From the NCBI RefSeq assembly GCF_003711105.1, contig NZ_CP023865.1:2877001-2941000 (forward strand): 64,000 nt of DNA, written 5' to 3'. This document shows positions 54,736 through 62,811 of the stretch, in pieces; positions within the stretch are counted from its first letter, which is position 1; every line of letters starts with the position of its first letter. The translations under genes and the position numbers were made by a program. This DNA is from Actinoplanes teichomyceticus ATCC 31121. GTDB lineage: Bacteria; Actinomycetota; Actinomycetes; Mycobacteriales; Micromonosporaceae. The notes under the pieces are model-generated. The model was not told where the DNA came from and did no database searches. It was given only the letters and a program-made list of their open reading frames with translations.

Positions 54736-54788
54736 CCGCGCGTGACGTCCGGATCGGCCGCGATCCGTGTCTCCGGATGCCCAGCTGG
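54736..54788. other. boundary between DUF885 gene and transposase remnant
   Basis: Short spacer with no signal recognised; no intact inverted repeat of an insertion sequence was found here. Confidence 0.35.
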
Positions 54789-55060
54789 TCAGGCGGCGAC
54801 CGACGGGGACACGGCGGCCCGCCGACTCTCCATGCGGGCTACTCGGCGGGTCATGAGGGTGATGTTTGCCCAGGTGATGTGGGCTCCTGAGTGTTGGGGA
54901 GGCGTTCGTGGTCGCGGGCGTTGCGGCGGGCGCGGATCAGCCAGGAGAGCGATCGTTCGACGATCCACCGGCGGGGCGGCACCCTGACCCGACCTGGTTC
55001 GGTGGCTTCTTCACGACCTTGAAGGTGAGGCGCCCGCCCCTACGGAACCTCTTGCCAACA
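54789..55060 (-). pseudogene. IS5-family transposase remnant, frameshifted
   Basis: The C-terminal third of an IS5-type DDE transposase can be read on the minus strand in three frames: RFRRGGRLTFKVVKK, then VPPRRWIVERSLSWLIRARR with RDHERLPNT, then GAHITWANITLMTRRVARM. The E of RRWIVERS is the family catalytic Glu. At least two frameshifts (near 55008 and 54887) separate the blocks and the N-terminal two thirds are missing, so it is inactive. Confidence 0.75.
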
Positions 55061-55085
55061 TGAATACTCATGTCTGAGATGCCCG

Positions 55086-55355
55086 ATGCTCCGGGTCTCG
55101 CCTCAACAACGAGGCCGACTCATCGAGATCATGCACAACCTCACCGACCGCATCGCCGAAGCACGCATCAACGGCTGGCTCGGCGAGGTTCAAGGTCTCC
55201 AGACCAGCCTCACCAAGGCCCAGGAGAAGCTCGCCGGCCTGGACCGCAGCATCGAACGCAACCGCTCCACCAGGCACCCCCGTCAACCTTGGCATGCCGA
55301 TCATCGCGGGCATCCGACCGCCCCATGCCGAAGATGGACTCGGCTGAAATCATAA
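55086..55355 (+). pseudogene. C-terminal fragment of recombinase/integrase-like protein
   Basis: The frame encodes LRVSPQQRGRLIEIMHNL, then RIAEARINGWLGEVQGLQ and KAQEKLAGLDRSIERNR, a coiled segment that, from memory, occurs at the C-terminus of actinobacterial integrase or transposase-associated proteins. Near 55275 the sense moves to another frame (TPVNLGMPIIAGIRPP). There is no N-terminal catalytic part. Taken as a truncated, frameshifted remnant; a small intact gene is less likely. Confidence 0.4.
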
Positions 55356-55360
55356 GGACC

Positions 55361-56152
55361 ATGACCACCTTCCGGCTGCTACGGCAGACGAGCCGCTGCT
55401 CTCGCTTCGCTCAGGTCACCGTCGACCTCGACCCGGTGGGTGGGCCCGGTGTTGAGGTGGCTGCCACGGTCGCCGTCGAATTTCGTCGTGAAGCTGATCT
55501 GGGTGCTCGATGGGCTTTACGTGGTGTCTCAACTGCGACGAAGGTCATCGTGACCGCCGTGGTCGCTACCGAAATTGACACCGGTACCGCAGACGTCTAC
55601 GAAGCCACGGCGCACGCCGTGTGGCAGGCGCTGGGCGTCCAGCACAGTGTGCCGTACGTCGGTTTCAGCGATCCCCAGATGGTCGCGTCATGGCTGACCG
55701 AGATGATCGGCCGGCGGCTCGACGCCGTGATCGAGGCGCGACACTGGTATCAAGGCCGACGCGAGTCGGACGCCGAGAGCCTGCTCCACGCGTGGCTGTA
55801 CTTCGACCATGCCATGCCCGTCGGTCTCCATCACCGCGGCGACGAATTGCTGCTGGCGAAGGAGGACCCGTACCGCTCGTACGACATGGATGAGCATGGG
55901 GAAACCAGGGTCGGCCCGGCGCTATCTCCGGACGTTCTGTCGAAGTTCGTCGGAGCCCGGCTCATCGACGGCGCCGTAATAGTCGGCCACGACGGTGCCC
56001 TGGTTGGCGCCGGTCTAGATTTGCGGTTCGACACTGGGAGCCTCGTTGTTGGCGCGCTCGGCGACGAATGGGTTCTCGCCACCGATGCCGAGCCGGCGGC
56101 CTTAACTTCCTACTGGACCAGGCAACCTTTCCTACGTGGCACGACCCGTTGA
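55361..56152 (+). CDS. hypothetical protein, 263 residues
   Basis: Not recognised. ATG 55361 has TAAGGA upstream. The protein is acidic and soluble, without signal peptide or membrane helix. The first part is beta-rich (VTVDLDPVGGPGVEVAATVAVEF), the middle is helical with WQALGVQHSVPYVGF and EARHWYQGRRESDAESLLHAW, and the end is again beta-rich (DGAVIVGHDGALVGAGLDLRF). Codon use is less GC-biased than in the core genes. It lies between transposase and other remnants, so it is probably acquired. Confidence 0.65.
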   Translation: MTTFRLLRQTSRCSRFAQVTVDLDPVGGPGVEVAATVAVEFRREADLGARWALRGVSTATKVIVTAVVATEIDTGTADVYEATAHAVWQALGVQHSVPYVGFSDPQMVASWLTEMIGRRLDAVIEARHWYQGRRESDAESLLHAWLYFDHAMPVGLHHRGDELLLAKEDPYRSYDMDEHGETRVGPALSPDVLSKFVGARLIDGAVIVGHDGALVGAGLDLRFDTGSLVVGALGDEWVLATDAEPAALTSYWTRQPFLRGTTR

Positions 56153-56587
56153 CGGCCGGTCGTCTCGGAGTCGAACGGACCAGCTCGTGCACCGCGATGA
56201 CCTTTTCCTGGACCGTCTCCGGCCGGGGTGACCTGCCGGCCCACCCGCCGTTTCGCCTCGTCCTCGGTCCACCGGCGCTCGCCGGTCCGGGCCAGCACCG
56301 GCGGCTCGCCGATCACCGCGAACCGCTGGTCGGCATCGGGGATCGAGGCCAGCACGCGATGGAGGTGGAACGACACGTCGGCGCGGCGCCGGTCGGCTGG
56401 CCACCGTGACGCCACCCACCGCCAGCTCGGTAGAGCTGCTCACGGAACCCCGCCAATACATCGGTCGCTTCCGCCCTGTCCGTCACGACCGCAGGCCCTG
56501 GATCCGCTGAACCTGTTCAACCCCGCCAAGGTCATCGGCTTCTCGATCCGGCGGGAACCCCGGGATGCTCCATCCCGTCGAAGCGGG
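56153..56587. other. decayed interval, possible minus-strand coding remnant
   Basis: Between 56415 and 56155 the minus strand reads ADVSFHLHRVLASIPDADQR, FAVIGEPPVLA and RRWTEDEAKRRVGRQ in one frame and ETVQEKVIAVHELVRS in another. Both have coding character but match no family I can name. No intact gene spans the area. A short inverted repeat CGGGAT-GCTCC-ATCCCG lies near 56560. Confidence 0.3.
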
Positions 56588-57025
56588 ATGACGTCTATGA
56601 CACGCCGGCGGGTCGCCCTGGCAGTGGCTACGGCCGCGCTTTCTGGTTGCGGTGGGAATCCCGAGCCAGCGGCCGCCGCGGCTTGGCGGGAGCCCACCAG
56701 GTATACCTACGAGCTCGAATCCTCCTGTGGGGAGCGCGCCCTCATCGGTCGTTTCCGGATCACCGTCGAGCAGGGCGAGGTCACCGCAGCCGCGGGCCTC
56801 GACGAATCCGGGCGTTGGTTCGTGGAGAACGCCCGCAGCGAAACGGTGCCGACGCTGGGCCAGCTCCTCGACGAGGTGGACCGGGCTCGACAGCACGGCG
56901 CGGCCGTCGCTGAGGTCACCACAGATCCGGCCGACGGTCACCCCACCACGATCAACATCGATCAGGAGGCCAACGCGATCGATGACGAATCCTGCTTCAC
57001 CATCGCCGGCTACACCCTTGAGTGA
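56588..57025 (+). CDS. lipoprotein, DUF6174-like
   Basis: 145 residues. A short basic n-region (MTSMTRRR) and hydrophobic stretch end in the lipobox LSGC, so the mature protein is lipid-anchored outside. The body reads YTYELESSCGERALIGRFRI, VPTLGQLLDEV and DGHPTTINIDQEANAIDDES, the pattern of DUF6174 proteins of unknown function. ATG 56597 is an alternative start. No clear Shine-Dalgarno. Confidence 0.75.
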   Translation: MTSMTRRRVALAVATAALSGCGGNPEPAAAAAWREPTRYTYELESSCGERALIGRFRITVEQGEVTAAAGLDESGRWFVENARSETVPTLGQLLDEVDRARQHGAAVAEVTTDPADGHPTTINIDQEANAIDDESCFTIAGYTLE

Positions 57026-57606
57026 CCGGGGACGGCACGGGCAGCAGCAGCGGGTGGCGAGGGGGGCACCCCCGCTGACGGCCGCCGAGCGCCGGAACAC
57101 CGAAGGCGAGGCCGTACTGTCCGGCCGGGAGGTTGATTCGCCGAGCAGCAGGACGGGCCAGGAGCGGGGCGGCGGCCATGATCGCGCCGTTGACCGAGAG
57201 CGCGTTGAGGAACAGGACATGCACGCCAGCCGCCGATGGCAAAGCGAATCAGCTCACGCGCCGAACGTCGAGGTTGCCAGCCCGGTGGACCATCCGGCTC
57301 TGCCGCAGCGAAAGCGCGCTCGATCCCGCCGCTGCCCGCGGCTGACGCGCAGGCCGGCTCTCGGCGACGGCCGGGGTGGGCCTGGAGGTTGAACGACAAG
57401 CTGAGCGGACCCGCCGCGCCGCACACCCAAGGACGCCCGGCCCAGGTGTGCGGCGCACCGAGCCTCGTGAGTCTGTGACGTCATGGACCTGTGAGGCCGG
57501 CGCCGCCACGGCCGGCGTGCGCCACGCTCAGCGGCCCGGCAGCCGCCGTGGGCCAGCGTGACCGGCCCACGGCGGTGCCCGCCACCGGATGAGGGCTGAC
57601 CCGGGG
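57026..57606. other. degenerate interval without intact gene
   Basis: Apart from the MFS-like remnant at 57060-57245 nothing could be assigned. Several frames are open, but none has coherent sense over its length. Confidence 0.45.
57060..57245 (-). pseudogene. MFS transporter fragment, frameshifted
   Basis: Minus-strand reading gives VLFLNALSVNGAIMAAAPLL, shifts frame to VLLLGE, then back to INLPAGQYGLAFGVPALGG. This order (membrane helix, short loop, PxxQYGLxFGVPxxGG) fits the middle of an MFS exporter. Flanking helices are not recoverable. Confidence 0.4.
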
Positions 57607-58119
57607 TCAGCAGCGCTTGAGGTGCGGACGGACGGCCTTCGGGACGAAGCCGTCGCAGTAGCCAGAGGTGCCGCCGCTGACCGCGTGCCACGCGTCGTCG
57701 GTGTAGCGGAAGACCACCACGGCGTCGTCGGCCTCCTTCGGGTGGGTCTGGGCGAGCGCGTATCCCTGGTAGCAGGTGATGTCGGTCAGCGTGTCGGTCG
57801 GCGCGAGCGCGTCACCGACCTCGCTGGACGAGCGCAGCGCCTTGAGCAGCGTCGCCTCCGACGGCGTGCAGCTGCCGCCGGCGGCCGGCTTCGCGGTCGA
57901 GGACCGGGTGCTGGAGGTCGGCGCGACCGAGGATCCCGCGGTGGCACCGCCGGCCGCCGGGCTGCTGGCCGACGGGCCGGATGCGGTGGTGCTGGTCGTC
58001 GCTCCCGCGGCGGAGCCCGTGGCGGGCGCGGCCGCGCCGCTGGTGGTCTTGGTGCTCGAGCAGCCCGCGAGGGCGGCAGCGGCCACGGCGGCAACGACGA
58101 TCGGCGTACGAACGTTCAC
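57607..58119 (-). CDS. lipoprotein with Ser/Thr/Ala linker
   Basis: 170 residues from GTG 58119, with GGAGGAGAG upstream. The signal ends in the lipobox LAGC near residue 20. About 65 residues of Ser/Thr/Ala/Gly linker follow, then a small globular C-terminal domain with four cysteines (SCTPSEATLLKAL, TDITCYQGYALAQT, GYCDGFVP, HLKRC) that could form two disulfides. Surface-anchored; function unknown. Confidence 0.8.
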   Translation of the reverse strand: MNVRTPIVVAAVAAAALAGCSSTKTTSGAAAPATGSAAGATTSTTASGPSASSPAAGGATAGSSVAPTSSTRSSTAKPAAGGSCTPSEATLLKALRSSSEVGDALAPTDTLTDITCYQGYALAQTHPKEADDAVVVFRYTDDAWHAVSGGTSGYCDGFVPKAVRPHLKRC

Positions 58120-58991
58120 GATTCTTTCTCTCCTCCGAAGGACCCATCCCCGCACCCCGTGATGCGCCGGATGGCCATCAGCATGGTGGCTCGGCACGCC
58201 CGGCGAATCACGGAAACATGCCAAGGCGCGGCGTCATCCGACAGGCCGGCTCCGGAGTCGGTGCCGGCGGCCGGGCGGGCCTGACGTGGAGGTGACCGGA
58301 GCACCCGCGGCACAGCCGAGTTCGGCGGCGAGATCGAGGATCCGGCCTTCACCGGCAGCGCCGGACTCGATGTCCGGCGAGTCCACGCGGACGTCCCGGT
58401 CGTCGTCACGACCGGTGAGGGCCGCGGCGTCAGCGTCGAACACGGCCCTTTTTCGCTTCGCCTTCAGCGATCTGTCCACCTTCCGCGACGGGTTCGTCAG
58501 TTCGTTCGCGGCGGATCGATGCACGGAGTCCGACCGGCGGCGGTGAAAATCACCGTAGATCCCTACGGCTGACTGGTGATCAGGTGTAGGGCGTCGAAGC
58601 GCGGCTCGCCCATTCGGCGATCACGTTTGCCGGCTGCCCGCTCGGCGGGCCGCGCCGGCACGCTGGTTGCCGTCCGCTGCTCTGCCGCCTGCTGCCCAGC
58701 TTCGGTTCTGACGAGCTGGATCGCGGCGCGTCGAACTGCCCGGGCCGGCCGCCGTACTGAAGGAGCCTTTTCGGCGGTCGGAGCAGGGCATTGATCGTAG
58801 GAGATGTGTAATGGTGACCGGCGCGACATCCTGACTACTCGAATATGTTAAATGGAAACGCTCCCGGTTGAGCTTTGATGTACATCCGGTTACCCGGTCA
58901 CAATCGTCAAAGCGTGGCAATAACGGGCCGCCATCATCAGGTTGTCGACGGCGACGGGAATTCCGAAGAATAAAGATCATGAGGGGGAGCC
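58120..58991. other. long interval without convincing gene
   Basis: About 870 bp. Two overlapping open frames (58286-58546 plus, 58234-58524 minus) lack start signals and family resemblance. The right part (58790-58985) is much more AT-rich than the rest and holds the likely promoter of the following secreted protein and a LacI-like site. Confidence 0.5.
58853..58866. promoter_or_regulatory. LacI/CebR-like operator
   Basis: TGGAAACGCTCCCG resembles the CebR-type operator TGGGAGCGCTCCCA, with four mismatches and an intact right arm. It lies in an AT-rich promoter-like region 125 bp before a secreted protein gene. Moderate evidence only. Confidence 0.35.
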
Positions 58992-59432
58992 ATGCGTTTC
59001 GGTCGGATCTTGATGGGGTCGGCGCTGCTGGGTGCCGGGTTGCTGGTCGCGCCCGGCGTGGCGGAGGCAGCGCCCGCCGCCGGGTCCTGTGTGGGCGGGG
59101 CGTTCCGCGGGCAGCCGTCGAGCGGAGCCAGGGTTTCGCCGCGTCAGACCATCCGGCTGCAGCTGAGCGTGGAGGTCACCGGCGGCCCGGTCGCCGGTTG
59201 CAGCCGTGACGTGCTGCTGTCCGGGCCGGTCAGTTTCGTGGCGGCCGGTCCGAGCGGCGCCTACTGGCCGGCCACGTCTTTCGGGCCGATGGCCGAGGTC
59301 GACTGGAGCGGCGGTTTCCCGGCCGGCACCAGACTGCACGGAACGATCACGCTGAAGGTCCCGGCGACCGCCGCCTCCGGCGCCGTCATCACCGCCACCA
59401 GCGGTAGCGCCGTTACCTACACGGTTCGCTAG
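58992..59432 (+). CDS. small secreted protein of unknown function
   Basis: 146 residues. Signal peptide about 1-27 (ends AEAA). The mature part is a beta-rich domain with two cysteines (SCVGGAFRGQ and AGCSRDVLLSG) that may form a disulfide, and a C-terminal VITATSGSAVTYTVR. It has no catalytic motif; it might be an immunoglobulin-like or carbohydrate-associated fold. ATG 58992 with GAGGGGGAG 5 nt upstream. Confidence 0.8.
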   Translation: MRFGRILMGSALLGAGLLVAPGVAEAAPAAGSCVGGAFRGQPSSGARVSPRQTIRLQLSVEVTGGPVAGCSRDVLLSGPVSFVAAGPSGAYWPATSFGPMAEVDWSGGFPAGTRLHGTITLKVPATAASGAVITATSGSAVTYTVR

Positions 59433-59436
59433 AGCC

Positions 59437-59560
59437 GTTCGCCGCAGCGTAGCCATCGTCGCCGGCAGCGTCGGCTTCCCGGTCGTGTTCGAGCTGAGCC
59501 GCAACCTGCGCTGGGCCGCCGAACCGGCCCATGTCGCGCACGCCGACGCGCCGACGACGA
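59437..59560 (+). pseudogene. short TrkH-like potassium transporter fragment
   Basis: In one frame this stretch reads RRSVAIVAGSVGFPVVFELSR followed by NLRWAAEPAHVAH. It resembles the GxxGFPVxxEL segment of TrkH/KtrB subunits. Only about 40 codons are recognisable, without start or continuation, so it would be a relic. Confidence 0.3.
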
Positions 59561-59571
59561 TGCGGGATGCG

Positions 59572-60999
59572 TCAAGCGGTCGGCGCGGACAGCACCCATC
59601 GCCCGCGGCCCAGCCGTTTCGCCTGGTACATCGCGGTGTCGGCGGCACGCAGCAGGGCGGCGGGCCGCCATGGCCCGTCGGGGCGTTCGGTGCAGGCGAT
59701 GCCGATGCTGGCGCCCACGGTGTACCACGCGCCCTCGTGCTCGATCGGCATCGCCACGTCCTCGATGATCCGGTCGGCGACCCGGACGCCGTCGGCGCTG
59801 CCGAGGCCGGCCAGCACCACGGCGAACTCGTCGCCGCCCAGCCGGGCGACCACGTCACAGTCGCGGACCGCGCCCCGCAGGCGGAGCGCGACCGTCTGCA
59901 GGATCGTGTCACCGGCGACGTGGCCGGCGCTGTCGTTGACCGCCTTGAAGCCGTCCAGGTCCAGGTACAGCACGGTGGAGCCGGGCGGGCACTGGTCCAG
60001 TTCGTGGCCGAGCGCGGCCCGGTTCAGCAGCCCGGTCAGGGGATCGTGCCGGCTGCGGTGCTCCAGCGTGCGTTCGGCGCGCTCCAGGGAGCGCAGCGCG
60101 CTGGCGAACCGGGCCAGGATGAACGCCGCGGTGGCGACCGTGGCGAAGAACAGCAGGAACCGCTCGGCCTCGGCGTACTCCCGGCGGGCGAACAGGATCG
60201 CCGGAGCGGTCAGCAGGCCGACCCCGAGGAACCAGACGCGGGCCGGGTGCAGGGTGGGCGCCCGGCGGGCGGTCACCGTCAACTCGCTGCTGTTGGCGTG
60301 CAGGGCGGCCGCGGCCAGCAGCGAGTTGCTCAGCAGGATCGAGCCGACGCCGACCGCCGTGGCCACCGCGAGCGACGGGATGAAACTGGAGCCGAGATCC
60401 GAGGCGATCCGCAGCACGGCGGAGAGCAGCAGCAACCGGGTCGCACCGGTGCGCCGGCCGGGCGACATCACCAGCAGCAGGACCCCGGCGAGGATGCCGA
60501 TGTCGCCCATCGGGCTCATCACGTACAGGTATGCGCCGAGCGGATCAGCGGCCAGCTCCGCCAGGTAGGGCGAGATGAACACGACCCAGATCACGATCGC
60601 GCAGGCGACCGCCAGCGTCAGCATGTCCAGCACCGCCGGTCGCAGCCATCGGCCCGCGCGACGCCGCGCCATCGAGAACAGCGCCGCACCGTACGCCAGG
60701 TAGCCGGCGGTCCACAGCACGGCCGACGCGGTGCCGTCGTCGGTGCGGTGCAGCAGCATGGCGATCGGATAGACCGCGTCCCCGGCCAGCCACGCCACCT
60801 GCCCCACCGCGACGTACAGCCAGGGCAGGCGATCCCCGCTGCGGCGCCGGGACGCCGCGGTCCGGCAGAGGAGGACCACGACGGTCAGGTAGACGCCGAA
60901 GTACACCGGATCGCCGTACCGCGTCCCGGCGGTCGTCCCCGCCGCCGTGGCGGCGAGCACCGCCACGGCGAGATAGCTCGCTAGCCTCCAGCCGGTCAT
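59572..60999 (-). CDS. membrane-bound diguanylate cyclase (GGDEF)
   Basis: 475 residues. Nine to ten hydrophobic helices fill residues 1-300, a likely membrane sensor. The catalytic GGDEF domain covers about 310-470: RHDPLTGLLNRAALG, YLDLDGFKAVND, and an intact LGGDEFAVVLAG. The inhibitory I-site RDCD lies five residues before GGDEF, so product feedback is expected. It makes cyclic di-GMP from two GTP. ATG 60999. Monocistronic; the signal sensed is unknown. Confidence 0.95.
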   Translation of the reverse strand: MTGWRLASYLAVAVLAATAAGTTAGTRYGDPVYFGVYLTVVVLLCRTAASRRRSGDRLPWLYVAVGQVAWLAGDAVYPIAMLLHRTDDGTASAVLWTAGYLAYGAALFSMARRRAGRWLRPAVLDMLTLAVACAIVIWVVFISPYLAELAADPLGAYLYVMSPMGDIGILAGVLLLVMSPGRRTGATRLLLLSAVLRIASDLGSSFIPSLAVATAVGVGSILLSNSLLAAAALHANSSELTVTARRAPTLHPARVWFLGVGLLTAPAILFARREYAEAERFLLFFATVATAAFILARFASALRSLERAERTLEHRSRHDPLTGLLNRAALGHELDQCPPGSTVLYLDLDGFKAVNDSAGHVAGDTILQTVALRLRGAVRDCDVVARLGGDEFAVVLAGLGSADGVRVADRIIEDVAMPIEHEGAWYTVGASIGIACTERPDGPWRPAALLRAADTAMYQAKRLGRGRWVLSAPTA

Positions 61000-61083
61000 G
61001 GCCGTCGCATCGGCACGGGAGGTGTCCGCTTGCGCCGAGCAGCGCCGCTGCTCCGCAGATGCAACCGAACGGCAACCGCGGCC

Positions 61084-61533
61084 TCAGCGCAGCGGCAGCT
61101 CCGCCCGCTCACCGTGCGGCCGGGGCCCGTGGATGCGCCGCTGCGACTCGGTGATCGGCACGTCGTCGATGCTGGCCTCGCGGCGGCGCATCAGGCCGCG
61201 CTCGTCGAACTCCCACAGCTCGTTGCCGTAGCTGCGCCACCACTGGCCGGTGGCGTCGCGGCACTCGTACTGGAAGCGGACCGCGATGCGGTCGGCGGTG
61301 AACGCCCACAGCGACTTGCGCAGCGCGTAGTCCCGCTCGCGCGCCCACTTGGCGGTGAGGAACTCGACGATGGCGGCGCGCCCGGTGACGAAGACGTCGC
61401 GGTTGCGCCAGACCGAGTCCTCGGTGTAGGCCAGCGCGACCCGCTGCGGGTCGCGGGTGTTCCAGGCGTCCTCGGCGGCCTGGACCTTGGCGGCCGCGGA
61501 CGCGGCGGTGAACGGGGGGGTGAGCGCGGACAT
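61084..61533 (-). CDS. DUF1348 (SnoaL/NTF2-like) protein
   Basis: 149 residues, an NTF2-like cone fold of the DUF1348 group: [34 protein letters not shown], then [20 protein letters not shown] and ASIDDVPI near the end. Members are uncharacterised, possibly acting on small molecules. ATG 61533 was chosen over one 4 codons upstream because GGAGG lies 5-6 nt before it. It is divergent from a TetR gene with shared operators. Confidence 0.9.
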   Translation of the reverse strand: MSALTPPFTAASAAAKVQAAEDAWNTRDPQRVALAYTEDSVWRNRDVFVTGRAAIVEFLTAKWARERDYALRKSLWAFTADRIAVRFQYECRDATGQWWRSYGNELWEFDERGLMRRREASIDDVPITESQRRIHGPRPHGERAELPLR

Positions 61534-61555
61534 GGCGGCCTCCATCGCGACCTGG

Positions 61556-61598
61556 GGAGAACGGTGGTTCTCCGGTAGGCTAGAGAACCATGGTTCTC
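61556..61598. promoter_or_regulatory. twin TetR operators in the DUF1348-TetR divergent promoter
   Basis: Site 1 (61556-61573) has arms GGAGAAC / GTTCTCC around GGTG. Site 2 (61583-61598) is the perfect palindrome GAGAACCATGGTTCTC and includes the TetR start codon. Centres are 26 bp apart. TAGGCT (61576-61581), between the sites, is the likely -10 of the TetR gene. Occupancy would block both promoters and even the start codon region. Confidence 0.75.
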
Positions 61599-62360
61599 CC
61601 CGTCAACAACGACCCCTCGGCCGCCGTCCCGGCCCGCTCGACCGACCATCCCGGCCCGCCGGGCAGTGCTGGTCCGGCGGGCAGTGCTGGTCCGGCGGGC
61701 AGTGCTGGTCCGCCGGGCAGTGCTGGTCCGGCGGGCAGTGCTGGTCCGGCCCGCGGCGCGGCCTCGGCCACCCGGGCTCGCTCGGCCGACCGGGCCCGGT
61801 CGGACAGCGAGGCTCGGCAGAGGGTGCTGGACGCCGCCGAGCGGCTGATCTACGCGCGCGGCATCCGCGCGGTCGGCATGGACGACGTGCGGACCGCGTC
61901 CGGCGTGGCGCTCAAACGGCTCTACTCGCTCTATCCCAGCAAGGACGCCGTGGTCGAGGCGGTCCTGGAGCGCCGGGACCGGTGGTGGCGCGAACGGCTC
62001 GCCGAGCACGTGCAGCGGGTGGACGACCCCCGCGAACGCCTGCTGGCGGTCTTCGACTGGCTGGGTGAGTGGTTCGCCGAGCCGGATTTCCGCGGCTGCG
62101 CCTGGATCAACGCCTTCGGCGAGGCCGGGGCCACCTCGCCGGCCGTCGCCGCCCAGGTCGACCGGCACAAGCGTGCCTTCGCCGCCCAGCTCGCCGAGTG
62201 GTGCTCCGCGGCCGGCTGCCCGCCCGAGCTGGCCGAGCAGCTGTTCCTGCTGGCCGAGGGTGCCGTGGTCACGGCCGGCATCCAGCGCAGCACCGGGCCG
62301 GCGGGTACGGCCCGCGACGCGGCCGCCGTCCTGCTGTCCCGGGTGACCCCGGCGGTGTGA
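61590..62360 (+). CDS. TetR regulator with repeat-bearing N-terminus
   Basis: 256 residues. The first 75 residues are disordered and contain five GSAGPA-type hexapeptides encoded by an 18-bp repeat. The HTH follows ([20 protein letters not shown], then [19 protein letters not shown]), then a normal TetR ligand domain. A shorter start is possible, but ATG 61590 lies 8 nt after TAGGCT and within the operator, consistent with a leaderless transcript. It very likely represses itself and the divergent DUF1348 gene. Confidence 0.88.
   Translation: MVLPVNNDPSAAVPARSTDHPGPPGSAGPAGSAGPAGSAGPPGSAGPAGSAGPARGAASATRARSADRARSDSEARQRVLDAAERLIYARGIRAVGMDDVRTASGVALKRLYSLYPSKDAVVEAVLERRDRWWRERLAEHVQRVDDPRERLLAVFDWLGEWFAEPDFRGCAWINAFGEAGATSPAVAAQVDRHKRAFAAQLAEWCSAAGCPPELAEQLFLLAEGAVVTAGIQRSTGPAGTARDAAAVLLSRVTPAV
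61661..61750. repeat. 18-bp tandem repeat, five units, in the TetR gene
   Basis: Units start at 61661, 61679, 61697, 61715 and 61733, each GGGCAGTGCTGGTCCG plus two bases, nearly identical. The period is six codons, so the frame is kept on copy change. Confidence 0.92.
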
Positions 62361-62420
62361 GCCAGCCCGAGCCGGGTAATAGCACGGGCGTTCGAAGAGC
62401 CGGATCGGAAGGATGGCATC

Positions 62421-62633
62421 ATGGCTGACCCGAAGAACGCCGCGCCGGACGGCAACCGGGTGAAGGATCCGGAGGACTGGACCACCGGCGGCGAGCCGGC
62501 GACCGGGGCGCAGGAGTCGTATCTGCACACCCTGGCCACCGAGGCGCACGAGGAGGTCCCGGACGGCCTGACCAAGGCCGAGGCGTCCCAGCGTATCGAC
62601 GAGTTGCAGGAGAAGACCGGCCGCGGCCGGTAG
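62421..62633 (+). CDS. DUF3072 family small protein
   Basis: 70 residues, acidic and soluble: PEDWTTGGEPATGAQESYLHTLA, then PDGLTKAEASQRIDELQEKT. This is the DUF3072 pattern, common in actinobacteria and of unknown role; the second half resembles a small helical SAP/LEM-like element. ATG 62421 with GGAAGG about 9 nt upstream. A hairpin follows. Confidence 0.88.
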   Translation: MADPKNAAPDGNRVKDPEDWTTGGEPATGAQESYLHTLATEAHEEVPDGLTKAEASQRIDELQEKTGRGR

Positions 62634-62640
62634 GGGCGGC

Positions 62641-62669
62641 GTGTGCGGCCGGGGCGGCCGGTCGCACAC
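62641..62669 (+). terminator. hairpin after the DUF3072 gene
   Basis: A 12-bp stem (GTGTGCGGCCGG at 62641-62652 with 62658-62669, one G-T pair) and a 5-nt loop, 7 bp after the stop codon. No T tract. Confidence 0.55.
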
Positions 62670-62811
62670 CACGTCCGTCGTCACCCGTAATCCGATAGGG
62701 TCGGTTCTTCCCGTTCCGCGATCGGTGTCCGACACTGTGACCGCCTGCCGGTTCCGCACGGGCGGTCCGGCGGCTGTGGCGATGCCTGATCCGGTGAGGA
62801 GGAGCGTGGCG

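Noticed and set aside
58234..58546. Overlapping small frames on both strands as genes
   Set aside because: No start signals, no recognisable family and mutually exclusive coding sense.
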